Assembly: GCA_036785705.1 (NCBI GenBank)
Contig: JAWUZG010000029.1
Location: 11,857,501 to 11,921,500, forward strand
Length of the DNA stretch: 64,000 bases
Reading direction: 5' to 3'
Source: Acanthornis magna
Taxonomy: Eukaryota; Chordata; Aves; Passeriformes; Acanthizidae
Part shown: piece by piece, positions 14,501 through 29,500 of the stretch
How positions within the stretch are numbered: the first letter of the stretch is position 1
Layout of the letters: each line of letters starts with the position of its first letter
Translations under genes and position numbers: made by a program
The notes under the pieces: model-generated
Database searches by the model: none
What the model was told of the DNA's origin: nothing
The model's input: only the letters and a program-made list of their open reading frames with translations

Positions 14501-17500
14501 CTAAAGCATGCCTACATTTGCAAGCAGTGCAGCGTGACAGCACCAGGTTTGTAAAGTAACATGGCTGGAGCTGAGGTTGAACCATCACACTATTTTTGTT
14601 TCTCTTAACTCCAGAATACTTTTTTAAAAAAATTGCTCTCATGAACAAAATGTCCCTGAGCAGTGACAGCACAGAAGGTATGCCCTGGAGCAGAGCCTCT
14701 GGGCTTGCATCATCTGAAAGGATCACACTTTGCCTGCTCCAAGATTCCTTTGGCATGGGAACCTCAGTGCAGTAAGTGGGACTAGCTGGTAGGCTTACTT
14801 CAAAAGCTCGCTCTGGATCTGACCTAAAACACCGATGTACATGAACCCTAGGAAGCCTTTAACTGCATGCTGCAGGGATTAAAAGGTTTCTCCTTCCCTT
14901 TAGCAGAGCTCCAGCACAGGTTCTTTGGATAGGGATGTTCCCTCTTTCTGTATCCATCCAGTGCCTAGCCCATCCCTGTGAGATAAGTAAGAATGCATGC
15001 AAGTACTCCCCTCTGCCTGCAGAAGTGATGCCATGCTCATACCAATTTCGTGTCTCAGCATCCCCTCCAGCCAGTGCTCCCGCGCAGTGGAGACATTGAT
15101 AGTGAGCGTGGGGCGGCCATTCACCACTGTCATGGAGGCTCGGGACAGCAGGTCCTCCGTCAGATGGACCACAATCTGAAGAGGAGAGAGTTCAGGCAGA
15201 ACTGAAAGAGCTCTCTTCTCACTCCTGTTCCTGCTTGTTCCTCGGGCCCTTCCATTATTTCATTTCTGTTTTGTCCTTTGCCCTCTACAACTCCGTCTTG
15301 CGATGAGCAATCACTTGAGAGACCCTTATGACTGAGTTTATCCCACTCACCTGTGCTACTGACGGAACCTCTGCCTTTAGTGGGGCGGGTGAGAGTGAAG
15401 ACAGACAAACATGAGACTGAAAACCTTAGTATGGTAACACTGACTAGACTCAGAGGGCAGGGAGCAGTTGCATGCAGAATAAATTAGAGAAAATTACAGC
15501 TTTTGAACTTGGAATTATCTTAGTATGACTGAGAAATTAAAAATACTAGATAAGTACACATAAAATGAGTAGGTATCTGTATAATTAGCTGTCTGAAACC
15601 ATTTTAGTTGCAATTCTAAAGTCACTTGAATGAGAGGGGTAAGCACAGTGTACTTTTTTTCCTGTTACATGATGCAGACTTGAAATATTATTGAAATACT
15701 GGTATTGGTTGTTTCTATACAGCAATAAAGTTCTTGCTTTCCTGTTCTCTCTTGGAAAACTGGTAATCAAAACAAAAACTGGCAGAGAAGGAAACTAATG
15801 CATATTGATACATTTTATTATTTGACTTCAAAAAGCCTTTTTAAACAAGTAACTGAGAGGGAGAAAGGAAACTCTCTTTGCTGAAAGCTAAGCACTTTTC
15901 CGTCTTCATGTAAAGCCTAAAGAAACAGTACTGCTCAGAAAAGTACAGGGGAGAGTACTTCAAAGAAAGATCACTTATTTAATATCCAGAAAAAAAATTA
16001 ATTAGGCAACAAAGGCATTAATATAACACTTCCTTGTACTCATAACTCACCATTCAGCTTCAAGTTCAACAGCAAGTGGTCAGTCCCATAAAACTTGTAT
16101 TTAAGAGGCAGGAAAAATAGGTAACTCCCAAAGCATTTAGATTTAAGGGACAGGTGCCACTTAGCTATATTAATACCTCTCCAGCTGGAGAGAGTATTTT
16201 CATATTTTAGGCCATCCAAAGCATGATGTATTAACCCTATCTTCATAGAAAAAGTAAAGTCTTTCATTAAGAAGCACATGGATTGCTGGATGAGAATGCA
16301 GGATCCAGCTTCCATGAAGTCAAACCAAGTAAAAAATTAAGAGGGAGATAAAAGCACAACAAAGACCAAACATACAACTTTTTTCTGCTTGCTCTAAACT
16401 GTAGTTTATTAACACCACTCTTGGAAACACAGGTAAAGCCTAGTTATCAGTGTCAAATCATAGTCTCACAAAAATGTGTGATGAGTTTAGAAGTTTCTCC
16501 TAATAATATTATGTTTACCAATTAAACCTAGTTTCTGGGAAATTAATTTTTGTCTCATGATTCCAGACTCCTCTTGCTCACTGCCAGTGATTTCATCCAA
16601 GTCTTTGACTGTGTCATCTGGTGATTTCATTTGGATTAATCTCTTTTTTATACATTCAATTTCATCTGACTTTTCCAAGCAATTTCATGGAACTTCATCA
16701 AACTGGCCTTTTAAAAGCCCAAATATAGAAAATACGTTTTTTTCACAGGGCTCTAAAAAATTAGATGGTTAAAGCCAGGAAAAAACAGCACTCAAACCAA
16801 CTCAACAAGCCAACCTCTTTCAGACATTTTTATTCACTTATGTCACTTTCATTTGTGTTGCTTCTTATAAATCACTCTCTTGGGCTGCTGCTTATTTTTC
16901 TTGGCCTTTTCTTAACTCTTTCCTTTGGTGTAAATAATTTGATACAGGAGAATGGATGGCAGAACTGATGAATAAATGGAAATGTGCTGGCCTCCAAGCA
17001 GCTGAAAAAAGAAGGGAAGGAAGGGTGTCGTTCTTGGGTACTCCCAAAAGAAGCGAATTTAAGAACAAGCATCTATGAATCAGGAAACAGGCTCAGAGAG
17101 ATGACTGAAGTGTTCACAATGAATTTGTGTCGTTTCAATTGTTCAAACGTTAGACTGGGCTTAGCCACGAGAAAAGTGTGATGTAAGGAATATTCTTGTA
17201 ATTATGGAGGAAAGGCCTCCCAGATGTCTCCTGGGTCCATCCATGTGTAATGTCTAAGGTCTACATAAGTGTTCTTTCCTGATTCAGTGCAGGACTTACC
17301 TCACCAAGACAGCCTTCTTTCACCATGTACTTCCTGACGTGATTCCAGATGCGACTTTTGGTCAGCAAGCTGCCTCCAGTGGCCTGTTCAAATTTTTCAT
17401 AGCTTCCATATTTCTGCAATGTCCGCTTCATAATATTAATGGACTATAAAATGAAAAAGCATAGCAAGTATCAGTGCAGTAAGATTCCCATGTCAGACTG

Positions 17501-20500
17501 GCACATGTACTCTTTCTCTTCCTCTCAATCTCTCTTTTTTTTTAGTTTAAAAATCTTTCTTTTTTTATCTCACTGGCAGTGAGTACATTAAATGGCTGTA
17601 CTCATTTAATACATACTGACACACTCTGCAATGAATTTATACCATCTTCAGAGGTACATTAATGCCAAAGTAGTGAAAAAAGATTCTGATCAACTCAGGT
17701 TAGACCCACATCGATCAGTGTGATGATTAGATGATTATCCTAGCCTAGTAAAACAATACCCATTTTCTCTTTAATTTTGGCAATGTTGTACTACAGCCTG
17801 TAAAACAGATATCACAGGTCTCCAGGACATTTGCAGTTTGACAGCATGTGACCTTTTACGTTTTTCCAAAGAATTTGAAAAAGATGAACTATTGCTGTCA
17901 TTTTGCTTCATTCCTTGGCATTTTCTAATTTAGGAACACTGAACCATGATCAAGCAGATGTATAACTATAATTTTAAAAATAATACTACTACCAAAAATG
18001 TCTCCTTACAATGAAATCCCTCTACCATGGTTGTTTCAGAAAGGAGGAGAGAGAGCAGGAACTTTATTTACAGAACTTTCATTTAAACCTTTCATTTACA
18101 CCACAGTACTTCTTTTTAACTCCCCAAAATGAAGGCCTAATTCATGAGATAAATAGAGTGGTATCAACAATTCTCTTATGTATTGCTGCTAGAAGAAGTT
18201 CTTTGTAGGTGGAAAGCTTTGCACGATGCCCATAACCATGATCTAAACTCTGTATATTGAAGATGTTATTGGTTGGGTGTGAAATGCTCATCCTCAGCAA
18301 TTTGCTTTCCAGCATGTCATTTCACACCCTTAAAAGAAAATGTGGTATGGAATAACTTCTTTCCCAGCAACAGTGCAGCTACAGGGAATAGCTTTTTGTC
18401 ATAGACTTGGTAACAGAAGCTCCTGATACTGCCTTAAAAAATTAATGCTCTTGCTAAAAAAACACCACTAACAATAAAGGTGAAAATCTTGCAGACTGAA
18501 TCTCTTTTCACGTTATACACTTATATCCCTCCATGAAGCTGGTAACATGCTTGTCTCCAGCTATTTAATTCTGACATTGTCAGATTGACTGATTTTCCAC
18601 AAAAATTGGATTAATTTTTTATCTCTCACAGCTATTAACAATCCTTCTCTAATTTTTTTCAAGTTGAAACTAAGCAACCCTGAGTAATTGCTACTGAAAC
18701 CCATAAATGACAGCTAGACATATTCTTGAAGTCTAGTAGCTCTTTGATGAGGGAAATATCACTTAACCTGAATGCCAAAGAAATATTGCAACTAATGTTC
18801 ATTATTTCTTTGCCTTGAATATTTTTCCAAAGGATTTTTTATCCTTCTTTTAAAAATTCCCTATGAATTTTAACTTCTAAAATCACTGGCTGTTTTTCAT
18901 TTTTTCAGTGTCTGCAAATGCTGAGGCATTTTCCTGTCTTACATAAAATCCTTGGTTAAAGAAGCAACCCAAATATTCCTACCCCTTTCCCAGGAAGTTT
19001 ATTCTTAGCCAGCAGCCTGAACAATTAATGATAACAGTTCTTCAGTTTCCTTTGCCAGGTGCCAGATCCTTAAGATATTTATGTTACCTACTTGTTGTTT
19101 GGTATATTGGGTTTCTACGAAGAATTAATTAACTTTATTTGCTCGCTCTGGAAGAAGTCATCTCAATCAATCTTCTAGCATGAAATTTGTCTTCACAACT
19201 TGTTGATATTAAATTTCAATTAAGTCTATTAGACTAAACACTGAGTTCCCACTTAAATTCTAGGATGCCTAAGTTCATTTGAAACGAAATCCCAGAGGAC
19301 TCTCCTACCTTAGCTGGAGCACAGGCATTTCCTAAAACCACCTCACCACAACAAACAGTGAGAAGACAAGCACTGAACACACATCAAATTTCCTGCTTGG
19401 CTGTCTGTAACAGCAAACTCCCTGGGGCTGAGACTTCCATGCCACGGGAGGCAGAATGATTTAGGGAGTCAGGAGACCCAAGTTCTAGCTCTTCCTGCCT
19501 GCCTGCAGGCACCTTTCTGGGCTGTTGAAGATTTTCCTAAAATGCTGTGAGACACTTGAATCAACAGCACAATACAAATGGCAGGTTTTCAGACATAGGT
19601 GCTCCTGAAGAAGCACAGACCCACTCTGGCCTCTCCTACCACAGCCTGATAGAGTTGACAGCTTCAAGGGGAAACTTCTTTATGTGCCATGCTAGGTAAC
19701 CCATATCCTGGCATTCCAGTCACATCCAGAGAGGTGCTGCAAGTTTGAACTCCTGCATACTGAGAAAGTCATTAAGCTTAAGCCTCCTCATTGTTGAGCA
19801 GATACTCAGAAATTACTAAGAAGGGTGCGCACCCCTATTGCTTTCTCTCTTGACTCTGTTTCAAGTGAAACAGAAAAAAGTCCTGAAAATTCTTTCCAAG
19901 TGGGCAGGTGTGGCTCTGGAAGCACTGGAACAGCAGGGAGAGCCATCACACACAAATTGCACACAAATCTCTGAGGAGAGGCAGACAGCCCCGGCACCGA
20001 GACAAGCCCCATCCCAGTGATGTTCCTGGTTTTGACACTTCCTGCCACAACCACTCCAGCTGGGGGTGGTTCCTGAGGGGAAAAGGTTTGGGAAATGTTT
20101 GGTTTCCAGGCACTGACTACAACACCAAGCCCTTTATTTGGGGCTCTGCACCTGTCTCCAAGGTGAGATGACTCAGTCAGGTGTTGCAAGGAGTTGCTGG
20201 GAAAGGGGAAAATCCAGACCAGCATGCCAGCTGCTGCCTACTGCAGCATCCAACTGGGAGCTTGTTTTCCAGCCTCTGGGCCAGCAGAACACTGGTACTG
20301 CTGCAGTTCCTAAGGCCAAACCGTAAACTCTTCAGAAAAGAGGAACTGTGTGGCTGTACCAAGTTATTGGTCAACTCAGGCTGTAGCATTTTGAGTTTTA
20401 TTCAGTGTTTATAGGGGTTTTTCTTCTGCATGCTTGTTCTTAGTGGTATAAAGATCCCATTTAAGTAATTTAGAGCTGGTAGAAATATTTTTAATTAAAA

Positions 20501-23500
20501 ACTTCTAAATTACTTCATAAAGAAGTAAAAGTTGATACTCATTGGGGTTTTGTGTGAGACTGTGCTCTGAAATAAACCTATCTTCCTACTGTGATATCAC
20601 CAGAAGTGATCTATAGTCTCTTCTAGGGGAAGAGAGAAGTTTGTGTCAGACCCTGAGAACTTATGCTACTTGGATGGCCTGATGTGCTTTGTGTTATGTA
20701 TTAGCACACCTTATCTATAAATCTTAGTTAACAAGGGAATTTGTTACTAGTGGAGAATGAAGTGTTGTACAATTAAGTGCTTTTTACAGACAATGTCATG
20801 TTCTTGAATTTTCCGCATGCCTAAGATGTGACATAATTTGGACATAGCAAAGGATTACTCAGTGTTGAATGCCATGTTGTTTAGCCTTCCAGCTCCACCT
20901 AAATTTTTTCCAACATCTGATAAATTTGCTAATTGTAGGCTACTTGTATTATTGCCTTAAAAGGTGTCACACAAACACTTGCAATGTGGCATAACTGGTT
21001 TATTTATTAACTCAAAATTGCTATATTTTTATGAGCACAAGGGAAGAGGATGTATAACTCTTGCATGGGGGATCATTCATTCAACAAAATAGTTGGGGGG
21101 TTTTTGTTGGTTGTTTTTTTAAAATGTATATAGAAATAGAATTATTGCTGCCTTGTACAATTCAAATAAACAGGCTACTTAAAATTGAAAATTGCTGATT
21201 TTGGTTCAGCAAATTTGCAACTGTTAAGTTCACCTGCTCTGCAAACACTGGGGACAATTACTTCTAAGTGAGTATTGTCACCTCTAGCATCTAAGCAAAA
21301 ATAACACTTGGAGTGCTAAGAAACTTCACAAGTAGTTTGAGCCAGAAAACTTTTCTAGCACACAGTTGCTGCAGTGACCTTGAAACACAGTGACAAGAGA
21401 ATTAACTTCTGTAATATCAGATATGTTAATCAATGTGAAGAGTGCAAATCTGCACGCTATTTTCTATTCTCAAGTTTACTTCCCTAAAGGCACATATTGT
21501 GTGACTCATGAAAAACCTTGTTAGGAAGAAAATATGAAATAAAGAGAAACAGACAGAACAAAGTACAAGAAGAAAGACACTAAAATTAGCATTTTTCAAA
21601 TGCTGTTTTTTATGTCTGTGAAAATTCAATCAATAAAAGTGTTGGCTGTGCCCAAGGTTTAAAAGCTTTGATTTAAGTAGAGGCATGGGATAAAGTGGGT
21701 GCTGTGGAGCCTGTGTGTTCCCCACTGCAGCATTGCTGGGTTAATGGTTTGCCAATCCTCAGTGCTCTTTGCCTTTAAAAAAATAAATAAATGGGGCAGA
21801 GTATGATTTGTCTTCCAGACATATTTCAGTAATGCTATATTAACCAGTTTCATAGGCATGCACAAATGCAGAAAGGGCAATAAGAAAACACAATCTGTTT
21901 TACTGTCCTAGCAGGCTATGCACAGCTGTGGGTAAAAATATTTTTGACATGACTGAAAAATTCTCTAAAATTCTGAAATGTCAGATTTTGAGCTCATTTG
22001 ACTTAAGTATCCTAAAAGCCCCCTATAAAAATGGTGGCTTCAGACAATAAGAGCTGGGTTTACAGTTTTTCTTAATAAAAGAGCAAGCAAGTATAAGTTG
22101 CCATGAGCACCTTTTGTAGAAAAAAATAGGAATAATTCTGTTCACCCGATATCAAGGCTTTCTAAAATAAGTGGAGCAATAAACAGAAGCCAAAAACGTT
22201 TCCAAAAACCCCGAACAAAATGGCATTGATCCTTCTTGTAGCAAAAGAGATGACTATGCACAGTTGTGTTTTTACTGCAAACCCAGCTCTTGATACTGTG
22301 AGCACTTTTTCTGCAACTGAAGTCATCCTTTCTGAACTTAACTTCCTGTAACATACCTACGTGTTTCTTCTGACAAGTAAAATCTTTGTGGAAAAAAATA
22401 AAATAGCAATGAGGAAAAGCAAGTGCTCCTACAATACTTGCTGATTAAAATTTTGATTAATGCTGCTTTTTATGGATAGTAAATTTGCATGAAATTAAAT
22501 TCAAATTTGCGTGGAGATGAAAATTTCTAAAGCTAGTCGTAGATAAAAGAGAGAGAGTGACACCTGCTGGGCTTGGAGCTGTGTTAAAGCTGCTGGTTTG
22601 GTCATTTTAAAGCGCAAGGTATTTTTGTTTGGCATTTTTAGGGGCTGAACTTTGTGCTTTTCTAGTGACTCAAACTAAGTCTTGTGAAACAATGTACATC
22701 TTCTTTGTTAATAGTCAGAAATAACATACTTCATTGAATATTAAATCCTTTAGTGCTTTTCATAAAATTGTTACAAAGCCTTTTTTTCCCACACTTATTA
22801 TTGACAGGAAGGTAGAGTTACAAATTAGAATAATATTGAGGAATCACTCATTATTAAAATATTCATTATTTAGGTTTAGGGGATTTTTTTAAAGAAGGGT
22901 AATCCAATGACAGGCTTGCTCCAGAAAATCATCAGGCATAAAAGGACTTTTAAGGCTCTTCTAACCCACACTGAAAGGGATAATTTGTATCAAATTTGGT
23001 TTGTCAAATTAGTAATTGTTGATCTACTGTAATCTATGTTGTTAATATTGCTTAAAAAACCAATGAAGAACCTGTTAAAAAGTTCTAGTCAAGGAGCAGT
23101 TTTATTTGGTGTCATTATGATTTTGTTTGTTGTTTAGAAGTATGGAAGATGATTTTAAGAATAGAACAGCTGTTCTGTTTTCTTGTAAAGAAAATAAATT
23201 TTTGATGAAAACCCAGAAATGGAGTTTTAAAAATATGCAAATATTTTCAATGTGAAAACAGAGACCAAGACTACCAATACAATGATTTAATGGGCAACAA
23301 CACTTCTGTACGTTCTTGGATATAGAAGAAGAAAAAAAAAGTCAGTCTGTTCACAAGTCAGGAATCAGTTCTTAGAATCCCTAGTCCTTTAATTCATGTA
23401 TATTTTCCACCAGGAATTTTAGGTTTTTTTAAGTGAAATATTCATATCACGAAGAAGTGAAACTCATGGAAGGGCAGGATGTCTCCTCAAGTAAAGTATC

Positions 23501-26500
23501 ACTTGAAAATATAAGGGTGTCCGTTTAAAAAAAGCTTGTCATACTTAAATAAAATCAAAACCATTTTAAAATAAAAAGTCTTCTAAACCATTTAAAAATA
23601 GCAAAAGTGGGAAGAATACTGCTTCTGCTACTGTATAGATAAGCACTGGGTTTTGTCACTTAGGTCAAAGTTGAAAGTAAGGCTTTTGTTGTTGTTTAGG
23701 TTTTTTTGTAACTCAGGTAGAAAGCCAAGGCAGTTACACAGAGTGGGAATGTCCGTTAGCTCCGTTACCAGTGTGGCTGCATGTTACGAGAAACCAAAAT
23801 TGTCCTTTTAAAATTTACCTCTCTGAAATGGAATTTGGCTGCTGCTTGATTGAGTCCAATGTATATTCAAATAACCTTTCAAAGTTGATTAAAAAAAGGA
23901 ACATCAACATATGCTTATCCAATAATGATGACCTCAAATAATTGCTATCTCCTCCCAATCCCTGTGTCACCAAGAGGATTGGCAGGATTTCTATGCTGCC
24001 TTATTCCTCTGCCTGTTTAGGCACTGTATTTTTCTTGTACTGGACCGAGCTTCACTGCCTAAAAAACTGTCTTGCTTTAAATTATGTTTCATGTAAACCT
24101 ATTTTGAAGGAATTGCGCCTTTATCCTTTAAAATCCTGTAAATTTTAGGAAGGTTTTAATTTTTTTAATAAAGAAGATTTTTTTCAGTTCTACTCATGCA
24201 TTCTCATCTTTGATGGATTTTTCAAACAGCAGGGGAGAATGATAAGGAGAAATGACTTGCTACAAACAAAGCCAAATACCACAAAGGTGTAGGAAGAAGC
24301 AATCAGTGGAAAAGGAGGGGAAAAAAAGTAAATATACCTGCTTAAGAAATCTGTCAGATGCATGGCTGTGCTTAGCTAACACATTTGGCAGAGCAGGGTT
24401 TTCATATTCAAATTGAGGATTGTATGTGAAATCTGAGTTGAAGAATTTAACCTTCTCTTTCTCCACATTGGAAGGCTTGATTGCAGTCAGCAAACAAAGT
24501 TTTTGGCCAGAGGCATCGCCTTCCTTCCCATGGCTTTTTGAGGACTGGGATTGCTTTGGCTTTGTGAGATTAGAGTGCCTTTTAGTTCTACTTCTGGGCC
24601 GCGGTGGCAGTCCTGCGCTGCTCCCCGCAGCCGCAGCGCTGTTGGCAAACCTGCCGCTGGTGGCCACGGGGCCAGCGAGGAGGATGGGCGGCTGTCTGCT
24701 GGTGCAGTACCACCCCCCGCCCAGCAGGGGCAGTGGCACTTTGAGCTTGCGGTGCTCGCTGCTCCGCGAGCCGGAGGAGCACTTGGTGGTTTTCCGGTGT
24801 TTCTTGTGGTGAGTGGATGGCTGCTTTTGAGCGTGGTGTTTTTTCTCCTCTTTGCTCTGCAGAAGGACATTGTAGCTACTGGTTCCTGTGGTGAAAATGT
24901 CCTTAAGGATCCCAGAAGGTGAATGCTGGAGGCTGTTTTCATTATTAATGTTCAGTTTATGTACTTCCAGACTCAGGATTGATTTCCTAGAAAACTCTGT
25001 CTTAGGCCAGTGAAGCTTTTCTGGATTTAGGGGGGGAAAAAAAAGAAAAAAATGAGGACAAACTTGATTTTCCACACTGATACTAATCTTAAGGACTTAA
25101 AACTGCAACATAAACGAAACACAAAATGTCTTGACTGCAGTCACATCACATTAATCTTGACTTCTGGGCATAGGAAGAACTGAGTGTGTATATCACTTTT
25201 GAACTATTAGACTGGGACTTGTAAGATCCAGCTAAAAAGGCATTTTATGCTTGCATCTCCATGCACAACTACACTGTTGGCAGCTAAGAACTAAGTTGTT
25301 TTAGAAAAGACTCCGCAGGACATCAGGAACGTTTACTGCTAGATTAACAAATATATAGTTCTGAGCAAAATCTGGTTGATCTTTCTCATGCAAGGAAGGC
25401 TTTCTGTATGCATAAAGGATAACTTAAAAAATAGGAAGCTGTATAGGAGCATGTGAGCAGTGTTTACAGTGAAGTCCCACAGGGATCTGTGCTGTGATAC
25501 AAGCAGTCTGGTGTGATCTCATCTGCAAAATCTGATTCACAGAATTTACTCTCAGAAAAGGGTGAGAAAAGTGGAAAGGGCCAGCTACTATGAACAATCT
25601 ACAACACCGTATGGATAGTAATATATGTTTAAAAGACTTCAGTTTCATGTGTTCAGTCTTAATACAGACAGTAAGCTATATTTAAAGAGGAGAGAGAAGA
25701 GAGATCAGCTAAACTCCTGAAAAGCCTTGAGACAACACTGGTTATTTCATCTATTCAGAGTTGTTCTACAATAACAGCTGGCTTTTAAAAAAACACTTGA
25801 GAAGAAACATTGTAAACTAAACTGAATGCAAGAAGCAAATGAAGCTCCTTTAATGAGTGAGCACTCCTTTCTTGCTCAGACCGCTGGCTGGCATAGCCTT
25901 TAAGAGGAGACTGGTCCCTGGTGCAAAGCAGCTGCACAGAAAGGTCACTGAGGATTAAAACTGCATTTAACATTTGTGCTGTCTTGTTAGAGAGAAGTGA
26001 CCTTGCTCCACTGGTTCTAACCATCCCCTCCCCTCAACAATCAGTTCCTCCTAGAACTTTAGGTGAGCTGAAACTAGAGGTACAAATAAATCGTGCCACA
26101 GAGAAATGTTTCCTACTTCTGTACCTAAAATAAAAGGATTCAGAGAAGAGGAGATATGGCTGGAACATGATTAAAGCCTGCAAAAGGGATTTGAGCTTCA
26201 TCCCACAGTTATACATAGCTGAGCTGTAATTACTTTACATACAGTAATTATACTCTGAATGGAACATTAGCAAGAGATCATTAAATGCCTCCAAGGGGGA
26301 AAAAAATCGACAGTGGCTTAATTTCAGCTCTATTTTCACAGTAAAATTAGGTTTTGCTCCCAACATAAGCACCATGACAACGTATTTTATGCTGTTGGAC
26401 CTCTGTCAGTTCCATATCAACCTGTGTTCCCCAGTTGTCCCAAACACTCTTTCCTGAAAAACAAAAAGACCAGAGGTCCTATTTGCATGAACATACGATG

Positions 26501-29500
26501 GGTGATCTGCAGCCTGGGTGGTTCCTCCACTGGAAAGAAGAGAGATAGAAGCATTAGACTATTCCCTTTCACTAAAGCATGTGTATCCTATGCAAACTCA
26601 GCTTCCTTCCATGGTAAGTTTGTGAATTCCCTTTCTGTGCTTGGCACAGGAGCGTGCTCCTTGGCATTCCTGTTCAGATTCTGTCAGATCATTCTCATCA
26701 CATACATGACAACCTGCCTACATGGCTTATCTTGCTTTCCCATGAGCTGTCGTGGTGAGAAACCACAGTTCCCCATCACAAGGAGAACAACATCAAACTA
26801 AATACATAAAAGACCACAGAATAGGATGACCACTCTCATATTTCTTGCAAATATTTGAGATTGACTTCAGACTTGTATCAACTATTACAGTATGAGAATC
26901 CTTAGTTTTAAGAAGGGTAAGTCAAGGTTTCCAGAATGTCTGAACACGCACAAAATTTCTGAGCGCATGACTTTGCTTAGGTAGCCAAAATTGAAGTTGG
27001 AAATTACACAGCTACTTCTTAAAATACAGACAAAGAAATTACATGACCCTAGAGGCATTAACACTTCACCTTCTTTACTAACCAGTTCTCAAAAGCCACA
27101 AAGAATACAAAAACCTTAAATTGCTGCTAAAATTAAATAATTTGAACTAATACCACACATGTATCTAAGAAATGATAAACAGAAAAGACAAAACCAGAAA
27201 CTGAATTCAAGGAAATAACTCAAAATGGCCTTAAACCACCCATTCCCTCCCAACCCTTGTGTCAATGTAATACCAAAAACTCATGACAGCAAGCTGTCAG
27301 AGCTAAGTGGTACAGCTGGAGAGAAATAAATGCATTAATATGTAGACAATTGCCTAACATCGTAAGTCAGAATTCTCCTGAAAGTGTCGGAGTGCTGAAA
27401 TTCTCCTGAAAATGGCGGTTGAGTGCTGAACATGCACTGGCAGGTTTCACATGCACATGGCTGATATCAAAAATAGTTGTCCCCAATCTGTAGTTACTTT
27501 ATAAGCGTTATCTTGTAGTGAAGTGATTTTTCAGCTGCCAAACTAAGTGTGGCTGTCCTTAATTTTCTTCTCACTGAAGGATACTGTTTGATGCCTATTT
27601 GTGCCGGAAACCTAGAATCGACAGGTTATCCAGCACATCTGAAATATTATAATAGATAACAAAATAGTTTTCACAGAAGTCATTTAACTGCTGTTCTAAA
27701 ATTTTGTATAGGTCTTCTGAACGTCATTACCAAATAAATTAGCAAATTCGAGATTATTTCAAAATCATGCTGCAAAGCACCAAATGTAAAGTTCTTTCTC
27801 CAGTACATTTGTTTAAGCTATTACAGATATTTTAAACTCACATCTGTAAATCGGACAGCATTCAACCAAACTGAGAATATACTGTCTTCTAGGAATCTTG
27901 ACTTACTATATCCAAGAGTTTCCAATGATTAGCAATGCCAGGTGATTGAAAAAGAGACCTAGTATTCAGAATATAAAACCAATTCATTGCACAGCCTGCC
28001 CTCTGAAAACCTGCTTCAGTATTTCAAAAATACTGAGATACCATGCTGCTATAAAGTAGCCAGTCAGAATGGATTATCAACCCAGATTAATTGCATGGAT
28101 TGCTTAGCAGTGATTTTCGGCTTTTAAATTCTGGATACCATTAGGCAAATGACTGGAGATTACTTCTAAAATATATGAAAAATGCAAATTGAAAACCACC
28201 ATGCTATGGTGTAATGCTATCCTGCATATCAGGATACAGATAATCACGCTACAGATCCCATAGGTTTTACCTTTTGTACCTCATTCACATGTGTTACATG
28301 TGTTCGGAGAAGTACAAATCTGAATTTCCTGACTTGACCTTTTTATTTTTTTTTCTGTTTTTGCAGTATAAAACTGTCAAAGAACATACGCCCAGGGCTG
28401 CAGTTACCTTTGAGAACCTCCCTTGTGTAATTTATGTACAAAGATTCTTTTTGTTGCTCTCGCTTCCAAACACTCAACAGTTACAAAGCCACAAGTACTT
28501 CAATGATTTAAAGAAAAAAAACCTCCACAAAACTAATACAGTCTCATCCTAAAAGATTCTCCATCATGTTTACTTCCATTTATTTATATCTTGTCCCTCT
28601 CTGCAACAACACAGGAATAAAAACATGGTCCTAGATGCACAGGTGAAATATTACATGAAACAATCTGCCACATTTGGAGTGCAAGCTGATGCAGGCATAA
28701 GCAAGGAGGGGACAGAAGGGCTGCCTGTCCCCATTTTATCATAATTAGGGTACCAAAGAACAGGAAACCCTGCTGTTAACGGCAACTTGGCCTGTCATGG
28801 GCCAGAGTAGAGCTCTACCCCTCTTTAGAGCCACACTGTTTGGCTTCCGCTAAAGATGGGCTAGCAGGGCAGCCAGATTGTGCCCTAGCCAAAATCCCAT
28901 CATTGTCAAGATATCAGTTGGAACTGGTAGTACTGGACTTACTCCATCCTGCAGACACAAGTGTACTACATTTCACAGAACAATTCAAAAATACCACAGG
29001 CTTGATTTTGCAAACAGAGGAGTTTTACCTGTAACTTCCATTTATATGCAGGTAGCTATTCCTGTGTCACAGCAGTATTGGAAAAGGGATGGAGTCCAAG
29101 ACTACTAACAGAGGACATGTGGCAACTACAAATCTCATGATTCTGCACTAATGAAACACTTTCCATATATAAATTGCATCCCAGTCCCTAGCCTTGAACC
29201 TTGCACCACTGCAGACACTGCTTAATCTTGTCAGAGGTTGTTTGTTTGAAAAAATGTTAGATTTTATATTATATTCAGGAGCCAAGTTATATTACTGGTC
29301 TCCATCCTTTAGAAACTGGTGGATTGAGATAATAAGTCAATAATATGTGTGGTAAAATCCCAATGTAAGCATTTTTCTAGACTTTGGAGAGTGATGTATA
29401 AATACCTTCCTCTAGGCTACAGGGCAGCTACTATCCAAGCAGCTTCTTAAATACCTGTTCCATAGGTGGCATGAGGTTAATGACAGGTATTTGTGGGCAC

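Noticed and set aside
19457..19560. Possible ancient SINE (GGGAGTCAGGAGACCC, then GTTCTAGCTC)
   Set aside because: The resemblance to MIR/tRNA-SINE sequence is too short and degraded to list as a feature without an alignment.
24420..24922. Plus-strand frames of 130 and 123 codons opposite MATCAP2 exon 2
   Set aside because: They are antisense shadows of a verified coding exon.
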